A stretch of DNA of 64,000 nt, taken from Syngnathus acus (Eukaryota; Chordata; Actinopteri; Syngnathiformes; Syngnathidae). Shown here one piece after another: positions 48,301 through 61,300 of this stretch (its first letter is position 1; the number at the start of each line of letters is the position of its first letter). The stretch lies in the NCBI RefSeq assembly GCF_901709675.1, contig NC_051097.1:4865039-4929038 (forward strand), read 5' to 3'. Under the pieces are notes generated by a model, which worked only from the letters and a program-made list of their open reading frames with translations, did no database searches and was not told the origin of the DNA. Position numbers and translations under genes: made by a program.

Positions 48301-49313
48301 CATATGCAATAGCATTGATCGATTTCTGCCAGCTGTAGTGGCTGATAATCTCTTCATTGGTTCATCAAACTTTGCTGAACACATGCAATGACAAAAACTA
48401 GAAATTTAGAAATCTAAAAATCTAGAAATGGCAATTCATTCCCACCCATCTGGCTAGTCGGGCTGAACGATTTATCGTTTTGGGATTGATTTTAGCCAAC
48501 ACGATTTTACATGATTGTCAAGTGTTTTTATGTGTCCACGTCACGCTGTCACCAGGAAATCCTTACTTTCCCAGCTACTCTCGAACATTGAGCACTGAGC
48601 TAACTTGCTCTGTACAATCTCTGTGGGAGCTGTGTAGTGCTGATCCCAACCTCAAAGAAACTAGATTCCGTCTCCGTGGTAGCCAATAAGGTAGACAACA
48701 CAATGCGACTCTGACTCCCAAGCTGTTTTGTCAGTGTCTTTTGCTCCCGTTAAGTGTGCACACTTATGAGAGCATCAAGTGTGTGCGGGTGTGTGTGCGG
48801 TGGGATTATCTTGTCTGCCTTGGGAGTGTGTAACAGTGTGTGACAGTGAGTCATTCACCATGGGAGCCATTTCCTTGAAAGCAGCAATGTGTACATGCCT
48901 GGACATGTACAATTCTTCACCCACCCGCCTCTTAGGCTGGGGAGAAGACCCCAATATCTGTCTATGGGCTCACCCACTTTTTCAGGGATTGTCGTCATAA
49001 ATAACAAAAAACATGGATTCTTGAAATAGAAGTGTCTTTAAGAAAAATAAATTATGGTATGAGGAAAAAATTTATGATAATTACTTTAGCTCTGTAGTTG
49101 TTTTTGCCTTTTTCCTCAGAATTCAAGCTTTTTTTAGATGTGCAGTGTAAACTTTATTACATTAACCTGGTGAGAGCTTCAGTATATGCATAATAATAAT
49201 AGCAGCAATAATAACACCAACAACAACAGGTGGCATGGTGGATGCCAGATGAGCATATCCGCCACACAGTTATGAGGTCATGGGTTCAAGTCCAGCTTCT
49301 ATGTGGAATTTGC

Positions 49314-49350
<37 letters not shown>

Positions 49351-52300
49351 CCATCCATCCATTTTCTATACAGCTTGTCCCCACGGGGGTCACAGGATAA
49401 TAATAATAATAATAATAATAATAGTAATAATAATAAATTATTTTATATTAACACTTTCCTGAGAACCTGTAAAGCACTGTGGTTTTGACTTGACCATGAA
49501 CACTAAGACAAAAAAACTGACCATACATGCATAAGCTTTTGAACAGCAGTGCAAAAAGCAGTAGTAGGCCATCATAACATCTGATTTGCTCCTTACATAC
49601 TAAACAAAAACGAGGACTGCAGGAGGAGGTCACAGAGTAAACCCAAGCTCTCCGAGTATTTTGACAAATACTTCTCTACCAGCCTTACTTTTGTCTATTT
49701 TTCCACATTCTTTCTTCTTTCATTTACTACCTCCACTCTGGCCACACACGGAGTTAAAGTACAATAATAAATGTGTTGAGATAATGTGGCTTGGAAAGCA
49801 TATTCAGTGTTCACTTGATTAAACAGTGGAATTTTGCACGGTGCCCAGAAATGAGGTTAGCAAATGGCTTCGTCGCCCGCCAGCTTGGAAGTGCACTAAA
49901 GGAAATCGAGGGAGAACATAGAGTCTGCCGCTCACTGGCTTCTCAAAGTGCTTGATGAATGTTAGCGTACGTCACTTGGGATAATGCGAGCTAGCTGTGT
50001 GCCGACTCCAAATATGGAGTGAGTGTGACTGTTCGGACTGTTATAATGACTTTGCTGAACCCAAAGCCCCTCACGGCGGGGCCCCTCCTCGCAAGGTACA
50101 CACCTCACTCAGCTCCTAAGAACTCACAATGAACTCTCAGTTTCACCTCCACCTTCATGTCGCAAGCGGTGCCCAAGATGGAGGGGAGAAAAAAACAGTA
50201 ATGTACATTCTTCATCCGCCGTCCCTCGTAAATAAAATCCAAAGCCTTAAACACGCACAAGAGATCATTGTGACATCCTTTCTGGATTTCATGCATCACT
50301 GTAACATGAAGTTCAATCGATGTAAAAAGTCAACACTCAAATGCCACGATTTTAATGATGTAATAAACGAGACACAGATAAATCATTAAAAACAAAATCC
50401 CCAATTAATGCTGCCTAAAATCTGTACGCAACTATTTTGTAATCTTTTCAGGATTAAAAAATAACATGGTGTCTATAAATCATAGAGAGATGGGAGGATA
50501 CTTCCAGTGCCGTAGTAAACAAAGTCTTGCCAGGAAAGATGTGAAGGCTATAATGTCATTTTGTATGGAATTTAATTTAAGAGAGGTATATGGAATTCCA
50601 AATATAAGAGCAAGGCTGCAGAATCACACGGAGTACAGCGCACGTAAAATATCTGGTTCAGAAATTACCCAGATTGGTACAAGAAGAAAACATATGATTA
50701 AGGTCACAGGAATAGCAATATTTGTCACATTTATCCACAACACGTCTGGATTTAGAAAAATGAACCCTTTGCAGAATCTTAAACTGGATACGTCCCAGAT
50801 AAGCACAGGAGGTGGTAGATCATCTCCTGTGTATGAGTCGCGGCCAAAAGTCAACATCTATTTGTATCCATAATTCTTTTCCCCATCCAATTTGAATTTT
50901 AATGCCCGGTGGGTTGCGTAAGGCCAAAATGTAGTCATAAATACTACAGACCATTCCCTTCTGCTGTTGATTAAACAAGAACAGTCCTTGCCAAGTCTTC
51001 CTTGGAGGTAAAAAAGCCCGATTCCAAAAACTTTTGGAGACAAAATCAGGAACCTGAAAATAACAAAACAAATGGGTTGGCGGGAAGTAATAAGCAGAAG
51101 ACAGGCTAGCAAAACTATCAGACACTGTGTCCATAAGTCTTGAATTGTTTAATACGCTTGTGAGGGCACATTGAAAATACCGAAATTAATGTAAGAAATG
51201 AGTGCTTCCTAAAAGGATTGAGAACTGTGATTGTTGTCAGTGTATAATGTAGCTTTTGAAATAAAGTATGGCAGGTATAGAAGAACCTCTACAGGATGGT
51301 ACCTCAAGGTTTTTTATCAATCTGTTTTGTCACATTTGCACCCGACTCTCCTGAACGCGAGACAAACGTACAACCACTAACCCTGCATTGCCAGCGCTGT
51401 TTAATAAAATATCTGATTTCTGTAACTTTATCCCTCAGGTCCTCCTGATGTTGAGCAGGCCTGCGAACCAAGCGTGCGTACCTGGAGCCCCAACGCGGGG
51501 AATGAGCGGGGCAGGGTCAAGCCCTCCGAGTGCCCCCTCCAGGGCTGCATGCTCCAGCTGGAGTTCCCCCATCTGCTAGTACCCGACACACTGACTGTCT
51601 GGGTCACGTTCTTCAGCGCTGAAGAAACAGCACTACCGGCTATCCACAACATCCTGCTACTCACCGTCAGTGGCAATAACATCTCACTAGGCCCTAGTAA
51701 TGTCTTCTGCGACACCGCACTCACCCTGAAGCTTGACGTTGAGGAAGAAGTCTACGGGGTGCAGTTCTTCACCATGGAGCAGAACCTGGAGATTGACGCC
51801 ACTCTCTTGGCATCCAAACCGGACTGCTCTCTGTGTCATGACTGCCAACCACTGCGCTACCGTTTGCTGCGTGACCCGCCCTTCACCCACGCACCACATG
51901 GTCTCATTTTCAATGAACCATCGCGCCGATATACAGACAGGTGAGTGACCTGGTAGGTAAATTCCTCTTTGAGTCAACTGTCCATGTGGTCTGTGATGCT
52001 CCCTTGGAGAGTCTGTGGGATAAAACCTCCAGACAAGACTATTATAAATACATTCTCCGTGTATTTGGAAGGAGTATTACAGGAAAGTCATGAAACCAGT
52101 TTTCTTTCTTAGTTCAGTTGCTTAAAAGCTGGAAGTCTAATTAGGGATTTTTATGGGTGACAGTCAGTGTTTGTTTGTACGAGCAAACTACACTCACAAA
52201 CATGGTCTTGCAATAGCAGATTTCCCTTTCAGCACTGGAGAGGAAAATGAGTAAGCCACCGCTACTCTTGGAGTTTGAAACCTGCGGTTGGACAAGTATT

Positions 52301-55300
52301 TCCAAAGTCGCAGGTCAATCGTTGCCCACATTTGTTTTTTCCCCTGTTCCGTGAAGCAAGGGCAAACAGATGGCTTGTTGAAAGTATTATGTGCACACTG
52401 TGGTGAGAGTTTAGTGCTTTGCTCCCGCGGAATGTGCTGACTCGTCAAAGATTTGTGCTATACGTGGCACCGATGTGTGTTGTGCCATCTTGCTATCGTG
52501 CCGTCAGCGCGGTTCACATGAGAAGGAAAATCGCCTGATAAGATTCGAAAGGGTGAGTATACACGTTAAACAAGATGGAGCGAGGATACTGGTGTTGCAT
52601 AAAGCACCCTCACACAACTTCCTAGTTTTGGACAGCAGGAGGTCTTCCAAAGACTGCACCAAGTAAGATGCATTTTATTTGCAGGGAGACTTTGGCACAC
52701 ATCGGTGATTATTGACGGACCGTAGGTAGTTTAAAAGCTGTGGTGTATTTCATGAGCTGCGGTTAGCTTCCCACGGTTGAGTTTGGTGGCACTGGTGGAC
52801 TCTTTACCTCCTTGAGTGCATATGGAATGTTGTTGCTGGTTTTGTAGCATGATTGCAACAAAGGAAACAGATACTTGTCTTTTAGAAAAGAACACCTAAA
52901 TGGAGTTCTAGAAACAATCCCTGGCATCGAGTACAATTACAAAAGCGTTTCGGGAAAAAGGAGTGTTTTGTGTTTTAGGTTCTTGTTTACCAAAAAAGCT
53001 TCTTCCTTCTTGGGGTGTGTGCTGTGATTGAGCTCTACTGTCAGCTTTACCTGAGATGGGTCAAACTGAGCAGAAGGAGCATTTGGATTTTGTGTGCGTG
53101 TGTGTGTGTGGGGGGGGGGGGGGCGCTCCATTCTTGGGTGGCGGTTTGTTTGGAATGGCCTAAGGCTGGAAGGTCAAAGCAAAAAGATAAATTATGGTGC
53201 AAAATCAGGACGTGTGAAATGAAGAGGAGATGCATAAGGTTGAAGGTTGGACTATTTGGGGTTAAATCATAGGAGAGGGCCAATAGGTTATGGAGGAGAA
53301 CATTAGGGGGTTGAGAAAGCATGAGGGGGTGAGTGGGGGATGGGGGCTGTATTTGGTCTGACCTCTATTCAGCCGAGGCACCCCAGTCGATGGGCTAATC
53401 CTCTCAGTGATGTGGGTTTCAGAGCTGTCACTGGGTCAAAGGCTATCTCAGAACTGAGAGAAGTAACTCCCCACTCCCCCTCTCTAATTGGGAGCGAACC
53501 AGGGATTGACAGCTCTTTCCCATAATATCTAATGACAATCCCCATGGCTCCTTTGTTGAGAGGTCTACAAAACAGATCAATCAATCTACACCATCTTTAA
53601 AAGTAGATACAATTAAATCAACTCTTCCAAAGAATCCATTTAAATCACCCCAATTCATGCAAGGGCTAGATTTAATCTACCAATTTATAGCCTCTTGTTT
53701 ACTGGCAATATTTTTTTCATCATCATTGTTGTGTTTGTTTACATGGCACGGTTTCTTCATCTCTGTTTTGGTGACTTACTGTGGCAGCTTTACAGTGCCG
53801 TACAGCGTCTCGGGTGTTTCTTTAAATGATTCTGAGTTAACAAGATTTTTTTAGTTAAATAGTGGGCAGTTACTTTCGGAGACAGAAAAGCTAAATGCTT
53901 ACCTGAGACTCCTTACCCACAGCCCGAACCTATTGTCTCAATCCCACGCATCGATAAATGTCAATGTCGCACTTTGTCTAGTTTTGTCAAAGGCATAAGT
54001 GAATCGTTGTCTTTACGTTCCATCAAAGATCTTCACATTTCTGTAAAAATCTTCACATTCTGTGAAGCAATGTGAAATTGTCTTGTATTTGCATAACAGC
54101 GGTACCTCAAAATTGAAACGACAATACTTTGTTCAATTTGAAATTTGACCAGAAAGCAAGGTAATAAATAAATAAATAAACATGGTTTTGTTGTTTCTGT
54201 GCTGGTTTTACTGGTGTAAGAGCAGCAGCAGCAGGAAAAGAAAATTGCAACAGCCAAGATTCAAACAGCCGAACCTTTGGTCACTGGACAACTCGAGCCA
54301 CAACTCGAACTGAGCCACAGCCGCTCATTAAGACCAGCATGTTGCTGGGGCCCAGCCACGAGCTGGTGATAGCTGGAGTCTTGGTGGTGTCATCTGCTAC
54401 TACAAGGGAAACAACTACCTGGGGTTTGACTCCCCAAAGGGTCTGGTTTAATTCTATGTTTTGTTTTTACTGCTGTTGTTTTGAGAGACTTTGAGAGACA
54501 AAAATGCAAGAAAACCATGCTGGTCTATGCTGGATATTCTTCTAGCAGGGAGTAAGATGCATTGCTCAAATGCCAATAATATAAAATGTTGAGATGGCCA
54601 AGAGAGATTCAGGTTCAGCATTTAGACATCGAAAAAATATTATGTTTGTGTATGAGCATTCATTTGCATGACACTTAGGGGCTTCTTAAAGAAAATGCAG
54701 CCCATTAAACTCTGAAAAGCACTGAAACCATAGATGAATATCACCACCCATATTGACACAAAGACTCTTCACTTGTTTGTTGTTCTTGTAGATGCTGCAA
54801 GTTTAGATATCCGAGATCTCATAGTAAAGAGCAACAAGCAGAAAAAAACACCTTCATATAATCATACGGGATATATAACAACACTCTTTTTAATCTATGT
54901 AACTGAGCACTTACAAACATTGTAAGGCACATTTCATCCATCTTGTAGAGGTACTCACGATAAAACACTTCATTCCTTTCTGACAAGTTTTTTGAAAGGA
55001 ATGTCAGGATCCACAATTCCAAATCTTATCAGCAATAAAGACTTGGATGACTGACTTCTTTGGCGGCATGTAAACGGTTCACAAGTGTCTTGTTTTACCT
55101 TTCATCTATACCATCCCCAAACATTAGTGAGCAGCAGCAATCAAAGGGTTCGCTCTGCCTGTCTGGCTTTGACAAAAAAAAAAGAAATTTTAGGAACTCT
55201 GAGAACTTTTATCATCATTATTGCTGCCATCCATCTCAAAATGGATGACGAGGAGATCCAAAGTGACGGATTTACTGGTTTGACCTGTACCCATGAATAT

Positions 55301-58300
55301 GGATATTCATCCATCAAAACGGCATGTCTTGGGCTTATATTGTCTTAATGTCTCTTCTTGTTTTATTTCTACGACACTTCTTTGGCACTGAAAATCACTT
55401 TGATTAGTCAGGACCTACAGTATATAAATAAACCTGCCATGCATGCTTTGACATCAACCACATAACATTCTTTTGTAGTGTGAAATGCATATCTAATTAC
55501 TAAAATAGGAAGCTTTTTTTTTTAAATATGATATATTGAATTAATTGTTTAATATCTTTACACTGACGCTCAGCACTGTGGTACCACAAATCTGACAGTT
55601 ATTTATTCCGTGACGATGATTGTACTTGGACTTAGTCCCATCAAGATCAGGTCTAATTGGAATAATTAATTCCAGAGTACAAACAGTCGTCATCATAAAA
55701 GATGTATTAATTTTTACGGAATGCAAAATGTCAAAGTGTGACGCAAGCATTTGGCAGCTAACCAATTCAATCAGTGAAAGCTAAAACCAGACGTGAAAAT
55801 GGTGGTCTACGTTTGGTGGACTCGTCGCAAAACAGTATCCAAGACATTTGTTCAAAAACCTCTTTTCCATGATGAGGGTCAGTCTTAAAATTTGTTTATC
55901 CTTCATCCTGAATTGCGAAACATCTTGATCCCACAACCAAGTGATCGTCATTTCAACAATAGGAAATAAGACTCCTGACTTCTACTTTACACAACCGCAT
56001 CGACTGCAACTGACTGTTTTTGTGTTTGTCTTCCATCAAACTCGCTATTGTCCACATGTTGCCAGGACAGGATGTGCTGTGGTCATTTTTTTGTGGGACT
56101 TTGTTGAGTCATCAAGCTGATAACTGATAGTTTTGTGTGCATGTAAGTGAAGCTTTGTTAGCCACAGTAACTATCATTGTGATGGAGGTGCTTGTTGCAT
56201 GAGCAACAGTGGTCAAAGCAGGATGTGAGTCACGAATCACGACCTAGTAGGCACCCGACTTGTTTTGTGGTTGGAATAGCTTTAAGGTCATTGCAGAAGC
56301 TGATCAACGCGAAAACTTAATCGAAAGACACTAAGATGCTAAGGCTAATTCAGTGAGCGAGCTTCTTCATGCTTGCAGCCATATGTCAACACTTGCGTTG
56401 AAGATGCTGTAAGTTCAAACATATTGTTTCAATAATACAAAAATCCAACCTAAAATCTCCAACTTTTTCTTATTGTTTGATTTGATCTATTATTTTTTCC
56501 GATTTATAATATATAGACAGAATGAGCAGCTTTTGTCTGTCCGGAATGTGTTGAACAAATACAACATAAATAAAGATAAAGCATATAAGAGCAGCCATAG
56601 CTGGAGATGTCGTAAATAAAATACCATCACTTAAATACATTTTACCCAAAGTTTCCTCGCACAGTAATCAGAATCAGTCTTTGAACATCTAAATCCACTG
56701 TCTGTCCTGCTACTCATTAAAACACTATAACATCACGGTACTTTTTTTGTTGTTGTAATTCCATAGGATATTCCTACAAAACTTGATGGTTCACATGAAA
56801 TAATCTACTTTATCTATCAGTTCTATTTGTCCCTAATTTAACAACGCTGCCCCCAAACCTGTACCTCCCCTTACCCCTTTCTATGATTAAACAAAACATA
56901 CTGTATACATTTGACTCGTGTTACACATTAAACAAGATAATACAGGAGGCTTTATTAAGCTTAACGAGTAGGAAACTATGAGTTTTATTTATTTTTTTTG
57001 AATATATAATTTTGCAGTCTGACCTTTTTTTGGACCCCACACAGATTATTTTGTAGATATTCCGAGCATATCACACAAATATAAATAATATGGCATTTTA
57101 AGTATATAAGTAGAAAACCTTTTTTTTAAGTAGATAAAACAACAAAAGGACAATCCTAAAATGTTTGTGTTCATAATAGTACTGTAAAAACACTACAAAA
57201 AAAACAGTTGGCTAACTGAGCCAAGGTGACAGGATCCTCTTTTTTTCATAGCTATTTACTGTGGGAAACAATGCAATGGCTGCGTGTCTGAAGCAACATT
57301 TAATGAATTACATACATAAGCGACAAAACAAAATAGTTGGCGCTGCATACTCTGTGAAACAATAAAGATATGTCTGAAACATTTAGTTACTCTTTTTTTT
57401 TTGCACACATTAGCACGCTGTTTAGGACATCTGAAAGCCCAAAGCAAAACTTAAATGAGAAACTATAACCATAAATAGAAAATCAACTATAAATGATAAA
57501 CCCAACTATAAGCAAATAAGAAAACTGTAAATGACACATTTGCAAGGAAGTGTGCTAGATATGATTTATCAAGGATATGAAATACTTAACATATGAGAAA
57601 AGGTTTTTCCATTGCATAAGAATTCATGTCATGACAGCACCCTCCTCGCACTTTTACAGTTTTCTGGTTTGTTAGCTTATGGTTTTCAGTTTTTCATTTA
57701 TTCATTGATTCTTTTTCCTTTTTACTTTCTTCAGGTTGTTTATAGTGTTAAGTTTTCTCATTTAAGTATTGTTTTTTTCCTTTCAGACTTTTTATTTTCA
57801 GCCTTCCTTATCATGCCGACTCAAGAAACCGTCATGGCGACATACATCCGTAAAGTGAGTAGTCCTCAATAATTCCAACCATTCCGCTTGTGTGTTCCTC
57901 ATGATGGTTCTTTGACTCGCTATGATGCACAAGCAAAAGGGAGCGTCTGTGGGCATTGTGTGTTTTGGCTCAAGGAAGCGTCGCTGCTCAAAAGATGCCG
58001 CAACACACAGCGTCCCGACTCACGCAGTTTTCCACCAGGCTGGTCCAAGTGTCTTCGCAGCGTATAATCTTTTAGTAATTGCGGTTCTCTCTGACGTTGC
58101 TTGGAGGCTTCCCGTTTTCCTGAAATGCACAGTCCGTTTTTGTGACGTCGGGCTCTCGCTTTCTGTTTCTGTCTCTCTAGGGATGTGGAGCCACATGTCA
58201 CGTACACTTATCGAGTCCAAACCATCTCCAGTCGAAGCGAAAGCGTCCCTTCTCCACCTCTGGTACATGAACTTGGGGCGACCTACTGTGGAGATGGATG

Positions 58301-61300
58301 GATCCAGAGGTGAGCCAAGCTTATTCATACCGGGCATTTTCCCCAATAGTATTTGATGAAGTGTGCTTGAATTGGGGCCTTTTGTGGTATTGTGCCCACT
58401 TTCCACTTGGCTGTAGCACTCCTCGTTCTTGCTGCCCTCGGTATTCCGTCAGATCAAATGTGTCTCCTAAAAGCTAACATAAAAACAGTAATTCTGTCCA
58501 ATGCATTTCAATGGGCATCAATTAGTCACAGATTTTGGCTATTCGCCGGCCGGTCTGGTCCCTATTCCCTGTGGGGGTCCGCTATATAATTTAAAGTTGT
58601 AATATTATCATTGACTAGATGGCTGTGCGCCGCACCAATTCCTTCACTACCCCATATTACACCGTGAGTCGGCCTATTTTAGGATAAAATTTCGGACGAG
58701 CATAATAGCCGAATAATATTACAATATTGAACTAGTTTATTCTTGTTGGAAAAAAATTCCTAAAATGAGTTCTTGCCCTTATAATGTTGGTTTGCCGTTG
58801 AGCAGCTTGTGTGTCCTTTAATGGTATTTTTTAATGTGGTTATTTTTTAATGTTAAAATAACCTTTGTTATTGAGGGCTGAATCTTTTATATATTCACTA
58901 AGCATGAAATATATTAAGAGACTGTGATGTCCATATTAAAAATTAAATTAGTGTTACTTCGTTAATGGTTGGTATAACACCATCTTACTTGGCAGCTTCA
59001 TTGTGTTTAGGATTTCTTGACAACTGTATTTTACCTACACATTTCCAATAATATTGCATCCTCATGTACGTGTGCCTTAATTGTGCGAGTGTACACACGG
59101 AGAGACTCGTCTACTGTAGACGTTCCATTGTCTGTTGTTTGGCAAGTTTGAATGTGGATGTTTCCTTTAACCACCTCCTGATGTGTCAGTTCCAAAGGAG
59201 AGGAGTGTGATGACATGAATTCCATGAATGGTGACGGCTGCTCCAGCCAGTGCAAGAAAGAGCCTTTCTTCAACTGTGTTGGTAAGTCAATTACATTCAT
59301 ATTATGTTGCCTGCAAGTCCATCCATACAGTCAGAAACCCTAAAAGCTTTGCCCTTCTTTTAAAAAGTCTGGAAATCATTACGTTTCCAAGAGGTGACTC
59401 ATCTTACTTTACATTGCTAATAAATGACTGGCATATCCGACATTCTTTTTCACATATAGATGGATGGATTTCCTGTGTTGCTCTCCTGCTGCAATCCCGC
59501 CCTCCACATTTCTCCCCACTGCTTCCCTGTTGCGAGCGTGCATGTGTTTGTGCATGTACACGACATGCGAGCAGGCACATGCTTGTGGGAGCTTCTGTGA
59601 AGTGGCTGCTTTAATTCCTGTTGGATTGCCGGATGACTGTATTGGCCCTGTCGTTTTTCCACCAACTGCAGGGCTCGAGTGTGTGTGTCTCAAATTATGC
59701 ACAGAATTTGGATAGCATGATGGCAAGCAAACATACTGTCTACTTTCTCTGCCTCCCCCTGCAGGCTTTTCAAGCAATATTTTAAATCTAAAAGTATAAA
59801 AACAAGTTAAACACAATTAAAGCAAACCATGCAAGAATAGACGTCGCTTACATATGCTCAGCTTTGTGATATAAGTGAAATCCTTCTTTTATTATTATTG
59901 TGAACTAGGTAAGTTAGCCATATTGTACTGCGTATGCTTAACCGAGACAACATTGCAACCAAAACCATATCTAATTAGCGTGTGATTTTGTAATTTTTGA
60001 TATTGTACTGGGTTAATATATACTGCCACCGGCGGTGGCATTCTGTGCTAGCATTGCAAAAAGAGAAAGACATATTCAAAGGAAAATGCACTTGGGTAGT
60101 TAATTCTTCAGATGCTAAGCTAACATCTCGCGAACCATGATGGTGGTCATGGTTCACTTTCCTTGTTGCATTACGTTTGTCCTGAGGTAGACTTGGAATG
60201 TTTCTTTTTAATTTTTTGGTATTGTATGCTGGTTGTAGGTCGTAAATTGTTGACTGACAGAAAATCAACCAAAATTACATGGTCAGGTCAAAGAAACGAA
60301 TGAATCGAGATGTTGAGCTCTTCATATAACTTTGCTGTTATGTAATACTAGGTCCTAATAAAATGCAATTTTTACACACAAGGTGTCCAACAATATTATA
60401 AAATAGAAATATAAACATAAGATAAGGCTTTCAAAATGTCTTCCACTTGAAACACTCTACCCTTTGTTCGCCCACTCTCTTCGTTTTACCCCTGTAACCG
60501 CCATTTGTACTTCCTCGCGTCTCAATTTTGCCGTTATCGCCTGTTTCTATTGAATGCAAGGCATCTGTATGCCCCCTCGGTAGCCCCTCAGTTCGCCTTC
60601 CAGCACAGCATAGAACTGACTTTGGTTTTTTTGCACTGCACTGGGGAGGGCTGGAATTTCAAGAAGGAGGCCCTGGCCAACTTGGCACGAAATGTCGTCT
60701 TCTCTTCCCTCCTCTCCTAAATGGAACCCCACCAGCTAACAGCTCAGCGCTTTAGCTGTGAGGCCTTTGTCCTCCAGTCCCATCAACTTCCACTTCCAAG
60801 CTTTGAACCTGGTGCGGGATGTCTGGAAAATGAGTAGTTGTGTCTTTCTTTGCCTCTTGACTCAATCTGAAGCCCGTACCAACCCTCAAATTCCCTTCTG
60901 TCAAGGGAATTGGATCACCTACATGTTATCACGGTTTGCTTTAATTTGTTCCTTTAGTTTTCCTTCTGAACCTCTCGGGAATGTAGCTTCTTTTTCCTCC
61001 CTTCTGTCTTTAGTCGTCTGTCTTCTCATTGCAACGAGATATGGATCAAAGGGATATTCCGAAGGGTAAAAGACCTGGAAAGAATTTTATAGCGTTTGAC
61101 CACCTTTTGTTGTCTTTGCATTCATTTGCAGAGGAACCGAGCATGTGCTACTACTATGACGGGGACGGCATTTGCGAGGACTTTGAGAGAGAGACTGGCG
61201 TTCGAGACTGCGGCCTTTACACACCCAGCGGCTTCCTGGACCAGTGGGCATCCGCTGTGGATGTTTCCCACGAGAAGAAACCATACTGCTCGGGAGAGGT

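Larger units (their letters stand above)
46078..51438 (+). other. pappa intron 6
   Basis: A 5.4-kb intron. It holds a MITE (47870-48285), a dispersed-repeat head (49229-49310), ATA microsatellites (49317-49350 and 49398-49437) around a repeat tail (49352-49397), and an L1-like ORF2 remnant on the minus strand (about 50830-51134). Confidence 0.88.

Noticed and set aside
49280-49488. Poly-Asn and poly-Ile open frames
   Set aside because: Translation of ATA/AAT trinucleotide microsatellites, not genes.
50466-50873. A 135-codon plus-strand frame
   Set aside because: It overlaps the likely minus-strand LINE remnant and resembles no protein; probably an antisense frame of a mobile element.
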